Positions 25,090 through 36,840 of a stretch of 64,000 nt of DNA are shown here, one piece after another. The stretch comes from Ctena decussata. Its lineage: Eukaryota > Mollusca > Bivalvia > Lucinida > Lucinidae. The notes beneath the pieces are model-generated. The model made no database searches and was not told the DNA's origin. It saw only the letters and a program-made list of their open reading frames with translations. A program made the translations under genes and the position numbers. The DNA lies in the NCBI GenBank assembly GCA_963989385.1, contig OZ022501.1, forward strand, positions 84,614,979 through 84,678,978, written 5' to 3'. How positions within the stretch are numbered: position 1 is the stretch's first letter; each line of letters opens with the position of its first letter.

Positions 25090-26895
25090 GAGGCCCTGAA
25101 TCGCTCACCTAAGCAATTGGCCAAGTGGCTCTTACTTATGTCTGAAATTGTCAAAATATGAGTCTTGGGTCAAAAGTCAAAGAATGACCATGACTCATAA
25201 ATCTCCATGTACTTATTAAGACACCATATATACCATTTTTAGGCCAAAATCTTCAAAACTTTCCATGAAATCTTATGTTCTACCATTTTCCCATATTTGA
25301 CCATGCCGCAGAAAAGGTCAAGGTAAACCAAAGGTCATTATTTGAACAGTATTGGTAATACTCCAGTACTCCATGCGACTTACCAAGTTTCAAGGCCATC
25401 GGTTGGTTCTTGAGAAAAAAAGTATTAAAGTTTTATATGATAAATGGGTATGGCGGCCCTGTTCATCGTGTGATCTGGACCGTTTGAACAAATTTTCATT
25501 CCCTCAACCCCTGGAGACTCTATATGAAAATTGGTTGAAATTTGGCTTTGAGGTAATGTTTGAAAATGTCAAAATATGAGAGACATGGGTCAAAAGTCAA
25601 AAACTGACCTTGACCTCTTGTACTCATAATTCTTCATGACCTCATTAAGACGACTGTATATACCAACTTTTAGGCCAAAACCTTCAAAATTTCCCATAAA
25701 ATCCATGTTCTAGCAATTTCCCATATTTGAACTTGCTGTAGAAAAGGACATGGTCAATTAAAGGTCATAATTTGAACAACCTTGGAAGAACTTGAGTACC
25801 CGACGCTACTTATCAAGTTTGAAGGTCATTGGTCAATTGGTTCTTTCGAAGAATTGTTTTAAAGGTTTTTGCCATATATGGGCATGGTGGCCATGTTGAT
25901 GATGTGACCTGGATCGTTTGAACAACTTTTTGTTCTCTCAAACCCTGGATGCTCACAAATGAATTTTGGTTACAATTGGCCAAGTGGCTTTTGAGATGAT
26001 GTTTGAAAATGTCAAAATATAAGAGACCTGGGTCAAAGGTCAAAGAATGACCTTGACTTTTTGTACTCCTAAATTTTCATGTACTCATTAAAATGACTGT
26101 ATTTACGAATTTTTAGGCCAAAATATTCAAAACTTACCATGAAACGTTATGTTCTAGCATTTCCACATATTTGACCTTGCCATAAGAAAGGTCAAGGTCA
26201 ACCTAAGATCATCATTTGAACAATCTTGGTAGTACTTGAGTACTTTATGCTACATACCAAATTTCAAGGCCATTGGTCTATTGGTTCTGCAAAAGATTTT
26301 TGAAGCTTTTTGCCATATATGTGTGTGGCGGCCATGTTGGCCATACGACCTGGACCGTTTGAACAATTTTTTTATCAATCGACCCCTGGAGACTCTATGT
26401 GAAATTTGGTTACAATTGGCCAAGTGGCTTTTGAGGAGATGTTTAAAATTGTTGAAACATGAGAGAAAGAATGACCTTGATCTCTTGTACTCACAAATCT
26501 TCATGTACTCAGTAAGATGGCTGTACACACCAATTTTTAGCCCAAAATCTTCTACGGTTTCCAAGATATCATATGTTCTAGCATTTTTCCATATAAAAGC
26601 ACAAGGAAGCAAATTTGACCTTACCGTAAAAAACGGTAAAAATCAGCCCAAGGTCATAATTTAAACAATCTTGGTAGTACTCGCTTACCCGATGCTCGAT
26701 ACCAAGTTTCAAGGCCATCTGCCTTTTGGTTCTGGTGAAGATTTTTAAGGGTTTTTATCATATATGGGCGTGGTGGCCATGTTGGTCATGTGACCAGGAT
26801 GTTTGAACAAATTATCGTTCCTAAGACTCCTGGAGCCTGTATATGAAATTTGGTTACAATCGGCCCAGGGTTTCAAAGGAGAAGTCATTTGAAAT
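25090..26895 (+). repeat. central array, ~430-bp unit
   Basis: About four diverged units, each with GGCCAAGTGGCTTTTGAG, GTTTGAAAATGTCAAAATAT, AAAGAATGACCTTGAC, TTTTTAGGCCAAAATCTTC, ACCAAGTTTCAAGGCCAT and GACCTGGACCGTTTGAACAA. After the last unit come GGACGGACGACAGACGTACG and an inverted pair GGCTCAGGTGAGCT/AGCTCACCTGAG. Confidence 0.75.
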
Positions 26896-27009
26896 TGTGG
26901 ACGGACGACAGACGTACGAGGGACAACGAATCCTACCAATACTATAATCTCCCCTGGAGCCTCTGGCTCAGGTGAGCTAACCACCGGACCATTGGTTCTG
27001 TAGCTCACC

Positions 27010-28370
27010 TGAGTCCATTCACCCTCAGCACTCAGGGGTAAGTAACTGAAAGGTAAATTTTACAATATGGCCTAATTTCAACTTTGACTGAGTTGTTCTG
27101 CTTGTCCTAGTTAATATAAGCAAAATTGATGAAGTTACAATAAAAAACATGTTTGTAAAACTTTATGCCTAAATATTGCAGTAACACAGAAATAAATGCC
27201 AATTTGCACTTTTCCCAATGCAAGTATATAGAAACTTTAAAATGCCATAGCAATGAAACCACGTGAGCAACAATAAAAAAAGAACAATATTTATGTAGTG
27301 GCTAATGTCATAAACATGTATGCAGAGAATCAGCTTCATCCCCCTAAAACTTTTTGTGGGAAAGATTTTTGAATATTGTTTCAATTTTTTTCCTTCATGT
27401 TGCCATGGCAACGAATCGAATTCAGTGATTTGGACAAAATTAATATGAATCATAGAGGACTACTCAAGAAACATTTCTGTAGAAAAAAAATCCAAATAAC
27501 TGCAGTGAGGTAGCAAAAAATTGCCATTTTCCATTTTTCCCATTATAAGTCAATGGAAACTATAAGTTGCCATAGCAACCTAACTGCTGAAGCAATTTCC
27601 ATGATAAAACACTAATTCTATAGAGGCTAGTACAAAGATCCTTTCTGTAAAGTTTGAGCTTTATTGGTCACATAGTTTCTGCAAAAATATTTTAATATCT
27701 TTTCTATTTTTAACCATTTGGTTGCAATGGCAATCAGCCAAATAGTGCAATTTGCAAAAATTGAATGAGGGTGGTTGAGGACTACTCTGGGAACATTTCT
27801 ATAAAATTTGTCAAAATACCTGCAGTGACATAGCAATAAATGCAAATTTACTATTTTTACATTATAAGTCAATGGCAATTTTAAGCTGCCATAGCAACCA
27901 AACTGCTGAAGCAATTGCCAAGAAAAACAGTACTTTTATAGAAGGAAGTACTAAGACCCTTTCTGTGAAGTTTCAGCCTTATTGGTTGCATAGTTTCTGA
28001 AAAGATGATGTTTGAGTATTTTTTTTTCTATTTTTAACCATTCGGTTGCCATGGCAACCAGCCAAATTGTGCAATTAACATAAATTTCATGTTATTGATA
28101 TAGAGCTGCTCAAGGAACATTCCCGTAAAAGATTTGTCAAATCATCTGCAGAGAAATAGCAATAAATGCAAATTTTCAATTTTTCCCATACAAGTCAATG
28201 GAAACTGTAAGTTGCCATAGCAACCAAAGTTCTGAAGCGATTTGGATGAAAAACAGTATTATTGGTTCCCCCTGCCTATAGATGCTAGATATGAAATTTG
28301 GTAAGAATGAGCCTTGTCGTTTAAGAGGAGATGTATAGTAAATAAAGACCAAGCACAAATACATTTTCTA
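27010..28370. repeat. second central array, ~340-bp unit with X-box-like sites
   Basis: About three to four units, each containing TTTTTCCCAT.ATAAGTCAATGG, GCCATAGCAACC, AACTGCTGAAGCAATT, TTTCTGTGAAGTTT, GCATAGTTTCTG and GTTGCCATGGCAAC. Perfect GTTGCCATGGCAAC occurs at 27399-27412 and 28045-28058. Confidence 0.7.
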
Positions 28371-28374
28371 CTTT

Positions 28375-29345
28375 TAATTTTGATACCGAACACAAAATAT
28401 TAACAAAAGGTGCATTTTTAGCATTTTCTTGTTTTTATGGCCTTGACATTGACCTTGGAAGTTTCTGGAGGAAACGAACTGTACATGTATTTGAAAGCTA
28501 TTATTATATTCCAAATAAAGACAAAGTATAAATACACATTCTGTATTTACTGTTGATACGGAACACAAAATATGAATGAAAGGTGCATTTTAGCATTTTT
28601 CTCATTTTTGTGACCTTGACCTTGACATTGTAGGTTAATGGAAGAAACAAGCTATATGTGCATTTGAAAGCTATAGTAATATATTAAATAAAGGCCAATT
28701 CCAAAGACATTTGCTCTATTAAGTGTTGATAAAGAACATAAAATGTGAAAAAATGAGCATTTTAGCATTTTTCTTTTGTTTGTTACCTTGACCTTGACCT
28801 TGGAAGCTACTGTAGGAAACAAGCTATATGTGCTTTACAAAATTATTGAAATATATTAGATAAAGACCAAGTACAAATACATTTTCTGTATCTACAGTTG
28901 ATACAGAACATAAAATATGAACAAAATGTGCATTTTTAGCAGCGTTCTTGTTTTTGTGACCTTGACCTTGACCTTGGATGTTACTGGAGAAAACAAGGTA
29001 TATGTGCATTTGAAAGCTATTGATATATACTGAATAAAGGCCAAGTAGAAAGACATTACATAAATTTACTGTTGATACAGAGAAAAACATATTAACACAA
29101 ATGTGCATTGTTTTGCATTTTTCTTGTATTTGTGACCTTGACCTTGACCTTGGCTGTTACTGGAGAAAGCAAGCTATATGTGTATTTGAAAGTTGTTGTC
29201 ATTCATTAAATAAACTCCAAGTACAAAGACAATGCTGCAATATTTTGTTGCTAGAGAACACAAAAGTATAAGAAAAAAAACGCATTTTAGCCATCTTTTC
29301 GTGCTTCTGTGACCTTGACCTTGACCTTGAACAGAGAAACTAGCA
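28375..29345 (-). repeat. right array, ~175-bp unit, inverted
   Basis: Six units in the opposite orientation to the left array, with TGACCTTGACCTTGACCTT near 28441, 28613, 28787, 28958, 29134 and 29310. Spacing is about 171-176 bp. Each carries TTGATACAGAACACAAAATA-type and TGCATTTTTAGCA blocks. Confidence 0.8.
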
Positions 29346-30091
29346 ATATGTTGATATTTTATAAAAGACCAATTTACTATTAAGTGTATTTAAAAATTTA
29401 GGAACACATATATCTATAAGGTATGATGATTTGACATTATAAGTATTATTACCCTACATTTTGGAATTTTGCGACGGTCCACTTATTGTTGCTATGGTAA
29501 CGCTTCAGGAAGTATACTTTCCCAGGCATGTTTTTCCAGAAACTTATTCTTGGAATGTTACTTTGTTAGAGGAAGCTGCACACATATGCCAGTATGGCTG
29601 CAAGAATTCTACAAATATCCTTAAAACTGCCTTAAAATAGCCTTTCGCAAAATAGCACTACCCCAACCCACTTTGCCCAAGCCTGATGACATTACAAGCA
29701 TTCCAAATACAATTCAAAGTTTTGGTGTCCACTCAAGGTGAACATGACATTTACATATGAGAAGCATTCAGAGTATGTCATTCTTTTTCTGATACATAAA
29801 TTTGTTAGAAATGTGTCTATTTTAGTATAATTTTTACCTCAATTTCTGACAAAATATTCAACAGCCGTTGCCATGGCAACGGGCACATGTAGGAATGAAA
29901 TCGACATGGTTTTCTTGCTTTGGTGTCACAATAAGTAAATTAGGAAAGTTTGAGCAAAATCGATGACTATGCGTGGCGCGACTTTTTAAGTGGTTACAGA
30001 GAATGGCTCTTAATACCTGACGTTCCGTAAAAGAGACCTATGTACTCGTAATCAGTGTTTAAAGCAGAGATCCCCAGCTTTATGTTGCTTA

Positions 30092-30999
30092 TCACATGTA
30101 TTTCATTATTCTGATTCTATTCCAGTCCCCAACCCAAATATTCCCATTTACGTCGACGGCCACCGCATTTGGTTTATTCAAACTAAAATTATACGGCATT
30201 GGCTTCCCTTTGCTGTCCAGTAAATGAATTGTATCGTCTTTAAAATCCGTGAGAATTACTAGACCGTGAATATCACATGCCACACCGTCCGCACTTCCGG
30301 AAGCAGTGTAAACATTTCTTATCTGTCCTATTGAATCGACCACCATGTACTTCATTGAGATACCTGTCGAAACAACAAAGTCGTCGTTTATTGTATGGCA
30401 TACTCTGTACAGGGTAAGTCCTCTTTTAATTATAATCTCCCTAAGTTTTCGACCTTCAATTGAGAAGATTAAGAGTTTTGTTGATTGCAACTCCTTTAAT
30501 CTGAACACAGGTACGTCATTTGCACAAACAATAACAGACTCACCGTCTCTAGATGTAGTAATGCCACTAAGATACATGTCAGATCTAGCGAAATAATGAT
30601 GCTGAACACCTAGTTTACGTATAGTTTTACCATTATATTCAGTTACTAAAACGGTTCCATCTGGCAGTGACGTCATATCATCTACGTCATAGTCTAGAGT
30701 TTCGGTTTGCCATATACGGCCGGCAGTGTCAAATAGTTGCAGCTTATTCTTATGACCATTGCAAACCCATGCTGTCCCATCCGGCAGTGGAGCTATAGAT
30801 GTGGCGCATTGGAAGTTCTGATCACAGTTAAAGTTGGACTCTATTTGTAGTTCGATTGCTGGTAGAGGAACAAACAGTCCCTCTGCGATTGTTTTCAATT
30901 CTCCAAGAGATTTCTCCAGCAAGCCTTCATCAATGTCACCTTTTTTGTATGACTGACGTTTTCTCCAGAGTTTGTCAGCAAATGATGGGCAATCAGCGG
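30092..30999 (-). CDS. TRIM-A exon 2 (NHL-like beta-propeller, C-terminus)
   Basis: Encodes residues 356-657 of TRIM-A. The acceptor AATTATTTCAG ends at 31000 and splits a codon (phase 1) that joins the donor at 32403 to give ...ENLR-A-ADCPSFADKLW. A short linker containing the shared ADKLWRK motif precedes about six repeats of the NHL type from residue 417: examples are LPDGTAWVCNG, LPDGTVLVTEYNGK, GVACDIHGLVILTD and AVAVDVNGNIWVGDW. Such propellers bind RNA or protein partners in TRIM2/3/32/71 relatives; the partner here is unknown. The frame upstream of 30999 opens without a true ATG, which supports an internal exon. The stop lies about 70 bp from the foldback element, and I saw no AATAAA between the stop and about 29400. 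Confidence 0.9.
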
Positions 31000-32403
31000 C
31001 TGAAATAATTACATGAAACAACTAATGATGTCGGCTGTGGAAAGAAACCAAAAAAATGCTTAAACAAAGACAAAACCGTTCGTCCTTGTATCGGATCATA
31101 ACCTTCATTGGTAACCTGCAACGCTGTATAATCAGATCAAAGTAAAAATCTAAATGTTTGAACAGCACTGTATAAGTGCAACTGTTCTGCAACTTCCCGG
31201 TTTTATAAGCCAATTCGTTCTAGCGATTTTTATAACGTCTACGAGGAGTAATTTTATCGTATTTGACAGAAACTCCTGCGTTAGGAAACCTGTCTTGAGG
31301 CACATTTGAAACGTGCAATGCGTGCCCTCACCCGTCTAAGTATATGTACAGACTCGCCAGTGCATGCAAGATTCAAATGGGTATTTAAAATTAGGATGTA
31401 GAAGATTCTAAAAAAGTAAAGTATTTATGCACTCACTAGCTTTTTGTCGGGCTGGCTTTGTTTTTGGCTTGTACATGGATATTCTCAAAAAGTCAATTAT
31501 ATCGCCCACATGTAGGCTTACTTTTCAATATATTATGATAAAATACTTGCAGTCTCTAAAGCGAATACGCATTCTTTGTGCTAAGTTAATTTATTTCTTA
31601 TTATTTCTTAGTCTTTACAAAATTATACTGGATGAGTCAAGTATGTGTACAAGTTACTTTTTTATTTAGGTTGGTGAGTTATTTGACAAAAAAAGAATAG
31701 ATTCTTCAACAACTTTGCTAACTATCTTTAGTCATTTATGTGTTGTATACCTGTGTAATATTATTAGTTTTACTACCTTATATGACTGATTAAGTCAGTC
31801 TTCCAAGCTAAAGCAAAATTAGACCCACTTATCCCGGATGCGGTCTCAATACGTGTAGCACTGTCTTTTTTTTTTCTAAACAGTATTTTGCCCGCTATTT
31901 TTATGCGCATATTAATTGTTGAACAGTCCAAACTGGATCACAAAATACTGCATTTGAGACCGGGCAAATTCCCAATATTATAAGACATAAGTCAGATACT
32001 GATCGTTTTAAAGATCTGAAATTTTGAGTTTTTGTTTTCTCAGTGTATGAAACGACATTAACCCAATTTAGAAAAGTAGAATCTTACGGCATGTGTTTAT
32101 AACGAAATAATCTTAACGCCCTTTCTATTGTAAATAGTGAAACCTGACAAGGCTGATCAGTCTTTTATTTTAACGAAAAGAAATGTTCAAGATGTGTAGA
32201 CAAACACGTTTCTTAAAAGAATTATCTTCTCGTGTCACGAATGAATGATTTCATGTATTAGATAGTAAAAACCTTTAAGATTTTATATGAACCTACAGTC
32301 GACAAAACAAACATCTTACATGTAATAGTACTTAATATCCAAATTTACGATAGAAACGCTAATCCCTTCTTGAAAGAATTTCGAGTATAAAAGAGTAACA
32401 AAC
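31000..32403 (-). other. TRIM-A intron
   Basis: Bounded by donor AGAG|GTTTGT (32403) and acceptor TTTCAG|CC (31000). The frames inside (31022-31213, 31427-31669) look non-coding. A weak inverted block lies at about 31830-31970 (GCGGTCTCAA...TTTGAGACCGGGC). Confidence 0.8.
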
Positions 32404-33469
32404 CTCTAAGATTTTCTTCGATGCCACGGCTACTGTTGACAAAATCAACATCTGTTGCTGCATCCATCTGAACAGCAGCTGAATCAACTAATCCTTGTAG
32501 GGACTGGAGTTTTTCTTTAACGGCTTCGTTGCATTTATCAAGTTTCATTCTAGTCTCATCCAGCTGAAGCTTTACCTTGACAACAAGAGAGTCTGCGTGG
32601 TTGTCGATGACATCTTTCATTTTGTTGGCTTGCAGTCTTATGTCACTGACAAGCTTGTTTGTTTCTTCTTCCAGCTGACTTTTCTTGTTCTTAATTTCAG
32701 CTGCCTCTGCTTTTAACCTTGCTAGATGTCCTCTTGCAGTTGCCATTGCATGTTCTACACTTTGTTTTCTCTCCTCTACCACTTCTTCAATTTCTGCAGT
32801 TAAATGACCTTCGTGATTAAGAACTTTACAGTCTCTACATATAGGAACATCACATTTTCTACAATGAAACTTGAGCTCTTCATGAATGTGTTCCTTGCAC
32901 ATGGTTTTAATGGATTCATTTATAGCTCTAATTGATTTAACAAATGCAACATGGTGGTCTCGACCCATCCTCATACGCAGATGAAGTTTATTGCAATTTT
33001 CGCAGAAATACTCGTTACATTCTGAACACTTATAAAAGGCTGGTTTATCTTCACATATGTCACAAATCACAAGATCAGTTCCAAGTGGATATCTCGCTAT
33101 TTTTCTATTTTGTTTTTGTCCTTTAGGAAGTCGTATTCCAGCTTTACATATGGGGCAATGACAATGCCGCCCCCGACTATGGCGCAAGATGTAATCCTCT
33201 AGACAATGAGTGCAAAAATTATGTAATCCAGGCAGTATCCATTGATAATCTAATCGGTTTGTGCACACGCTGCACTTCATCGGATTTCCTTTTGTCAGTT
33301 TAATGGAATGCGCCCTTGACATCACAGATGATGGTCGAGAAATTGGACTTGACGTATATCTTGCAGGGATAGGGCTGTTTCTTGTCGGACTCGGAGAGTA
33401 TCTAGATCCTGGTGAAGGGCTGGGGGTATATCTAGACACCTGGGCTGAACTGGCCCTTGAAAACGCCAT
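32404..33469 (-). CDS. TRIM-A exon 1 (RING, two B-boxes, coiled coil)
   Basis: Encodes residues 1-355 of a 657-residue TRIM-family protein. The start ATG is in good context (A at -3, G at +4). Residues 1-55 are a Ser/Pro/Arg-rich tail with SRY(T/S)PSP repeats. RING: C66, C69, H83, C86, C89, C105, C108, but the third ligand is Gly81 (LPGLHNFC) where Cys is expected. B-box 1: C136, C139, C148, C151, C156, C159, H163, H172. B-box 2: C191, H194, C203, C206, C211, C214, H219, H222, complete. Coiled coil: about 225-335. No filamin domain follows, which separates it from TRIM2/3/71 and recalls TRIM56/TRIM32-like layouts. TRIM proteins are RING-type E3 ubiquitin ligases or scaffolds; activity is doubtful here because of Gly81. 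The paralogue TRIM-B lies head-to-head 6.5 kb away. Confidence 0.93.
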
Positions 33470-34795
33470 TATCCAGGCTTTTTCTGTCCAATAAAACTGT
33501 AATGTAATATTTTTTTCACACTTAAACAGTATTTATCCAAATTCACAGTTAAGTTACTTAACCATTTTATTTTTTAAACTTTTTTCATGCTGCCAATAGG
33601 TTAAACTACAACACAATTTTAACGTCCCTACCCATCCCTATGTGTCACTTAACAACTTGAAAATTTGTAATAAGATGTTGTACCAGATTTTGGCAAGTAT
33701 CTGAATTGTACATTGAAAACGTATGGCATTCCTTTATATAAAGTGTAGATTACAACTGAATGGCTCTTTTTAATACTATTCATTGACCTCTAATGGTGTT
33801 GAATAAAATTGTCGTTGAAACTATAGCCTTTATTTGATCACGCAAACAATACTGGGTTTTAATAGATTATTATGATTTAAAAGCTGTTCTGTATGGCTTT
33901 GTTTTTAATAAACTCTGTCATAATGAAATTCTTTCTCCCCATTTGTGAAAAGACCAGTTATATTGTCACAAAAGATGACTCACGGAACGTATCAACGGGA
34001 AACACCACATCTGTATACATCAAACATTTTATTTTATTCTCTAACTGTGTTTTGGTGCTTTCATCCATTTGTTGTTTAAAAACAAAACATTGTGACTAAT
34101 TTGATATAAAAGTAACCATTCTCATTAATTCTATGTGACCGTCTTACAGTTGATAGTATGTTCTGAGAGAAACAAAAAAGAAACCTTAGAGCTGGTAATC
34201 TATCTTCATGTATCAAATCAATGAGATGAAATCAGATTTTTCAGAACGGCGGCACAGATCAAGTGAATAACATAAGTGCGTTTCCTAAGTCTGATGCGTA
34301 ACCAAATAGTATTAGATTTTAACGGTAAACAAACAAGGATCATTTCAGACGGGATACAAGAAAGACATTACCTCAAGCGTAGATAAAACAGTATGAATAT
34401 CATTTGCGATAACCAAACCCAGATATAATATTATCATAAAATTTGTCAACCTAAATTTTCTGCTTATAAACAATATAGGTCCGAATCGGATAGCTGTAAG
34501 GTCGGATTTCGACAGTATATAAACATCTAATCAGCACATTTTGTTTTGCACACAAGTTCGAAATCATCCGATGATAGGACAAACCGATCTGTTCTCTTTT
34601 AGGGAGGGACGAGGTCTTTGTATAATGGTTGAAGAACACACTTTGATCCAAGGAGAATGAGCGTCATGTTTCTTGTAATACAAAACCTCCGCAACAGTCC
34701 TACACCGTAAACAGCATGCCCCTGAAAGCTACCACAGCCTCTAGTACCGTGCTATTAGATAAGCAAGTCTACAACCAAAAATATCTACATGTACA
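33470..34795. other. TRIM-A upstream region, no gene seen
   Basis: Should contain the TRIM-A promoter and 5' leader on the minus strand. I see no confident TATA or other core motif. An ATTACATTACAG sequence just upstream of the ATG (about 33494-33505, minus strand) could be a 3' splice site of a leader exon. Confidence 0.35.
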
Positions 34796-34799
34796 ATTA

Positions 34800-35215
34800 A
34801 TCCTTCTTGAGGGAGTTGAGCTCATAGTTGCCGCACTGAAACAGGGGGAGTCCGCCAAAGTTGATAATATACCAGAAGAACTATTGCAAGCAGACGGAGA
34901 TGATGATAATTTTCGCGGGAAGATCCAACAACCATTAAAGGAAATGACGAACTCCTGACCATGGTCGAGAAACGGAAATTAAGGTGGCTTGGCCACATCT
35001 CTAGGTCTTCGGTCTTAGCAATGACGATTGTATAGAACACAGTGAAAGACAAAAGAAAAAAGTAGACAGACGGAAAGGAGGGTATACATTATAAAAGAGT
35101 AGACAGCGACAGAATTTGCGAGGACAATTAAGGCAGCCAAAAACAGGAACTATGTGGGAAAGATTATTGTAATGTCATCTGTGTCGTCCAAACGATATTG
35201 CAAGGTTATGTGATA
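34800..35215 (+). pseudogene. LINE (non-LTR retrotransposon) ORF2 fragment
   Basis: The frame at about 34807-34956 reads ...AALKQGESAKVDNIPEELLQ, which resembles the region of non-LTR reverse transcriptases with KSPGxDNIPxELL. A second frame from about 34957 reads LLTMVEKRKLRWLGHISRSS, as in the C-terminal end of the same proteins. The central polymerase region is missing and the tail has frame stops. It is a dead internal-deletion copy between the two TRIM genes. Confidence 0.7.
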
Positions 35216-35398
35216 GAATAGACTAGACCAGAAATAGCAAACCTTAATTTGATAAGAACCTCACTAGCATTGATAAATGCGCATTGTTTCTTAAAGTATA
35301 TAGTATGACGAACATATCTTACATTCTATTTCTATAGAATTGCAACCAACTGCGAATAATGATAGAACACAAATCATTCATCCTCACCATTCCTCATT

Positions 35399-35636
35399 TG
35401 AGCCGCGACACGAGAAAACCAACAATGTGGTCGTCCGCCCAGCGCAGACTCAGATCAGCCTGGGCATTCACCCAGTCAAATCAGACTCTTCGCTAAGCGC
35501 TTAAAGGGTAGCTAAGGGTCTAAGCTACCTTCATGCGGAAAGCGAAGACTCTGATCAGACTGGGCGGATGCCCAGGCTGATCTGAGTCTGCGCTGGGCGC
35601 ACAACCACATTGTTGGTTTTGTCGTGTCGTGGCTCA
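35399..35636. mobile_element. palindromic MITE family 1, full copy
   Basis: Ends TGAGCCGCGACACGAGAAAA and TTTTGTCGTGTCGTGGCTCA with matching inner arms. One of the best-preserved copies. Confidence 0.88.
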
Positions 35637-35789
35637 TTTTATGTCTTTCTTAGATGTGGCGCGTTTAGCACTGATTAAGTTCTATAAATTTATTAAAAGG
35701 TTAAAGCTGATAAAATTTACATTGAATCCGAAAAACAGGAACAGAGAAACCATCCTATGGTAGACTTCAGTGAGAGGTTTTACGCTGCC

Positions 35790-35990
35790 ACACGGCACTT
35801 CATGTGCATGGGTAGACGTCCTTGGTTTTTAACAAAGGAAGACAACTGTTGTGACTTCCTGTTAGCTTTACTGGACAATGTAGTCCTTCAAAGGGAAGTG
35901 TGCTCAAAAGAAAGAATAATCTGCTCTCACGAACATGGCAGAGTTGGTTGCCATGAAAGTGCATCCATTCACTTAAGAGTTGCTACAAAA
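35790..35990. repeat. dispersed repeat family 3 copy
   Basis: Contains ACAACTGTTGTGACTTCCTG, CAAAGGGAAGTGTGCTC, AAAGAATAATCTGCTCTCA and GAAAGTGCATCCATTCACTTAA. Degenerate. Confidence 0.5.
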
Positions 35991-36049
35991 AACGCATAGA
36001 TTGTGAAAATATCGGGTACATTTAACAGAAAAGGGCCTGCCAATCGCTG

Positions 36050-36290
36050 CCGGGTCTTTTACCGTATAAAGTAAAGTAAAAAGATGGGCAATGATCAGGA
36101 ATTAATACAATCTTAACCCATATCCCGCTCTCAAAACCAACAGAGAAAGAAGCATACACACACGGAAAAATTAACACAAGTTCACGAAAGACACGCACGG
36201 TAAACCGTATGAGTAGCTCTTTCACAAACAGGTTGCCATTCAGCTATCCTAGTCAAAAACAGCATCAACATCTATTTTATCTATTTTATT
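36050..36290. repeat. dispersed repeat, copy 3 (partner of 2.1 kb)
   Basis: Shares AAAAAGATGGGCAATGATCA, ATCCCGCTC, ACACAAGTTCACGAAAGACA and CAGCATCAACATCTATTTTA with 2090-2305. Confidence 0.65.
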
Positions 36291-36602
36291 TTTAACTTAC
36301 AAAACAAAAGGCAGATTGAGTAGCAAAACAGCTGACCAAACCCGCAAAGAACATAGACAAGCGGGCATAGCACAATGCACCATCAAGGAACCACAACAGA
36401 AGTACCGCCTTGGAACGGTAAGCAAAAGATTACTGGGGCTTAAACATGTTTTTCTGGATCCAAACCGCGCCCTCTGCCTCTGCAGTGGATCGAAACATTT
36501 AGTTAAGTAATACTCATAGCTGTTTGCAATGTTGTGATACCGTCAAGAGAAAATCGAAATTCATATCGGTTATAGAAGCGCGATACTACCGTATTTTCAA
36601 AA

Positions 36603-36840
36603 TGAGCCGCGACACGAGAAAACCAACAATGTGGTTATGCGCCTAGCGCAGTCTCAGATCAGCCTGGGCATCTGCCCAGTCTGATCAGACCCTTCACTAA
36701 GCGCTTAAAGAGTAGCTTAGGGTCTAAGCTACCTCCATGCGGACAGCGAAGGCTCTGATCAGACTGGGCGGATGCCCAGGCTGATCTGAGTCTGCACTGG
36801 GCGCACAACCACATTGTTGGTTTTATCGTGTCGCGGCTCA
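36603..36840. mobile_element. palindromic MITE family 1, full copy
   Basis: Ends TGAGCCGCGACACGAGAAAA and TTTTATCGTGTCGCGGCTCA. AATG-like bases border both ends. Confidence 0.88.

Larger units (their letters stand above)
23311..30021. mobile_element. 6.7-kb foldback element with long inverted ends
   Basis: The two ends are inverted copies. Left TTAAGAGCCATTCTCTGTAA, GCATAGTCACCGATTTTGCT and GTTGCCATGGCAAC reappear in reverse order and orientation up to 30021. The inverted match extends inward through GGGAAAGTATACTTCCTGAA and CGTTACCATAGCAACAATAA to about 24000 and 29400. The tandem arrays inside are also inverted (24004-25085 against 28375-29345). No frame encodes a recognisable transposase, so it would be non-autonomous. 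Superfamily unknown; no clear target duplication seen. Confidence 0.75.

Noticed and set aside
26236..26664. 142-codon open frame and its opposite-strand partner
   Set aside because: Lies in the ~430-bp tandem array; similar interrupted frames recur in the other units.
30092..31021. A separate 309-codon single-exon gene
   Set aside because: The frame begins at a TTG, not ATG, and a clean acceptor at 31000 joins in phase to the TRIM-A exon; it is an internal exon.
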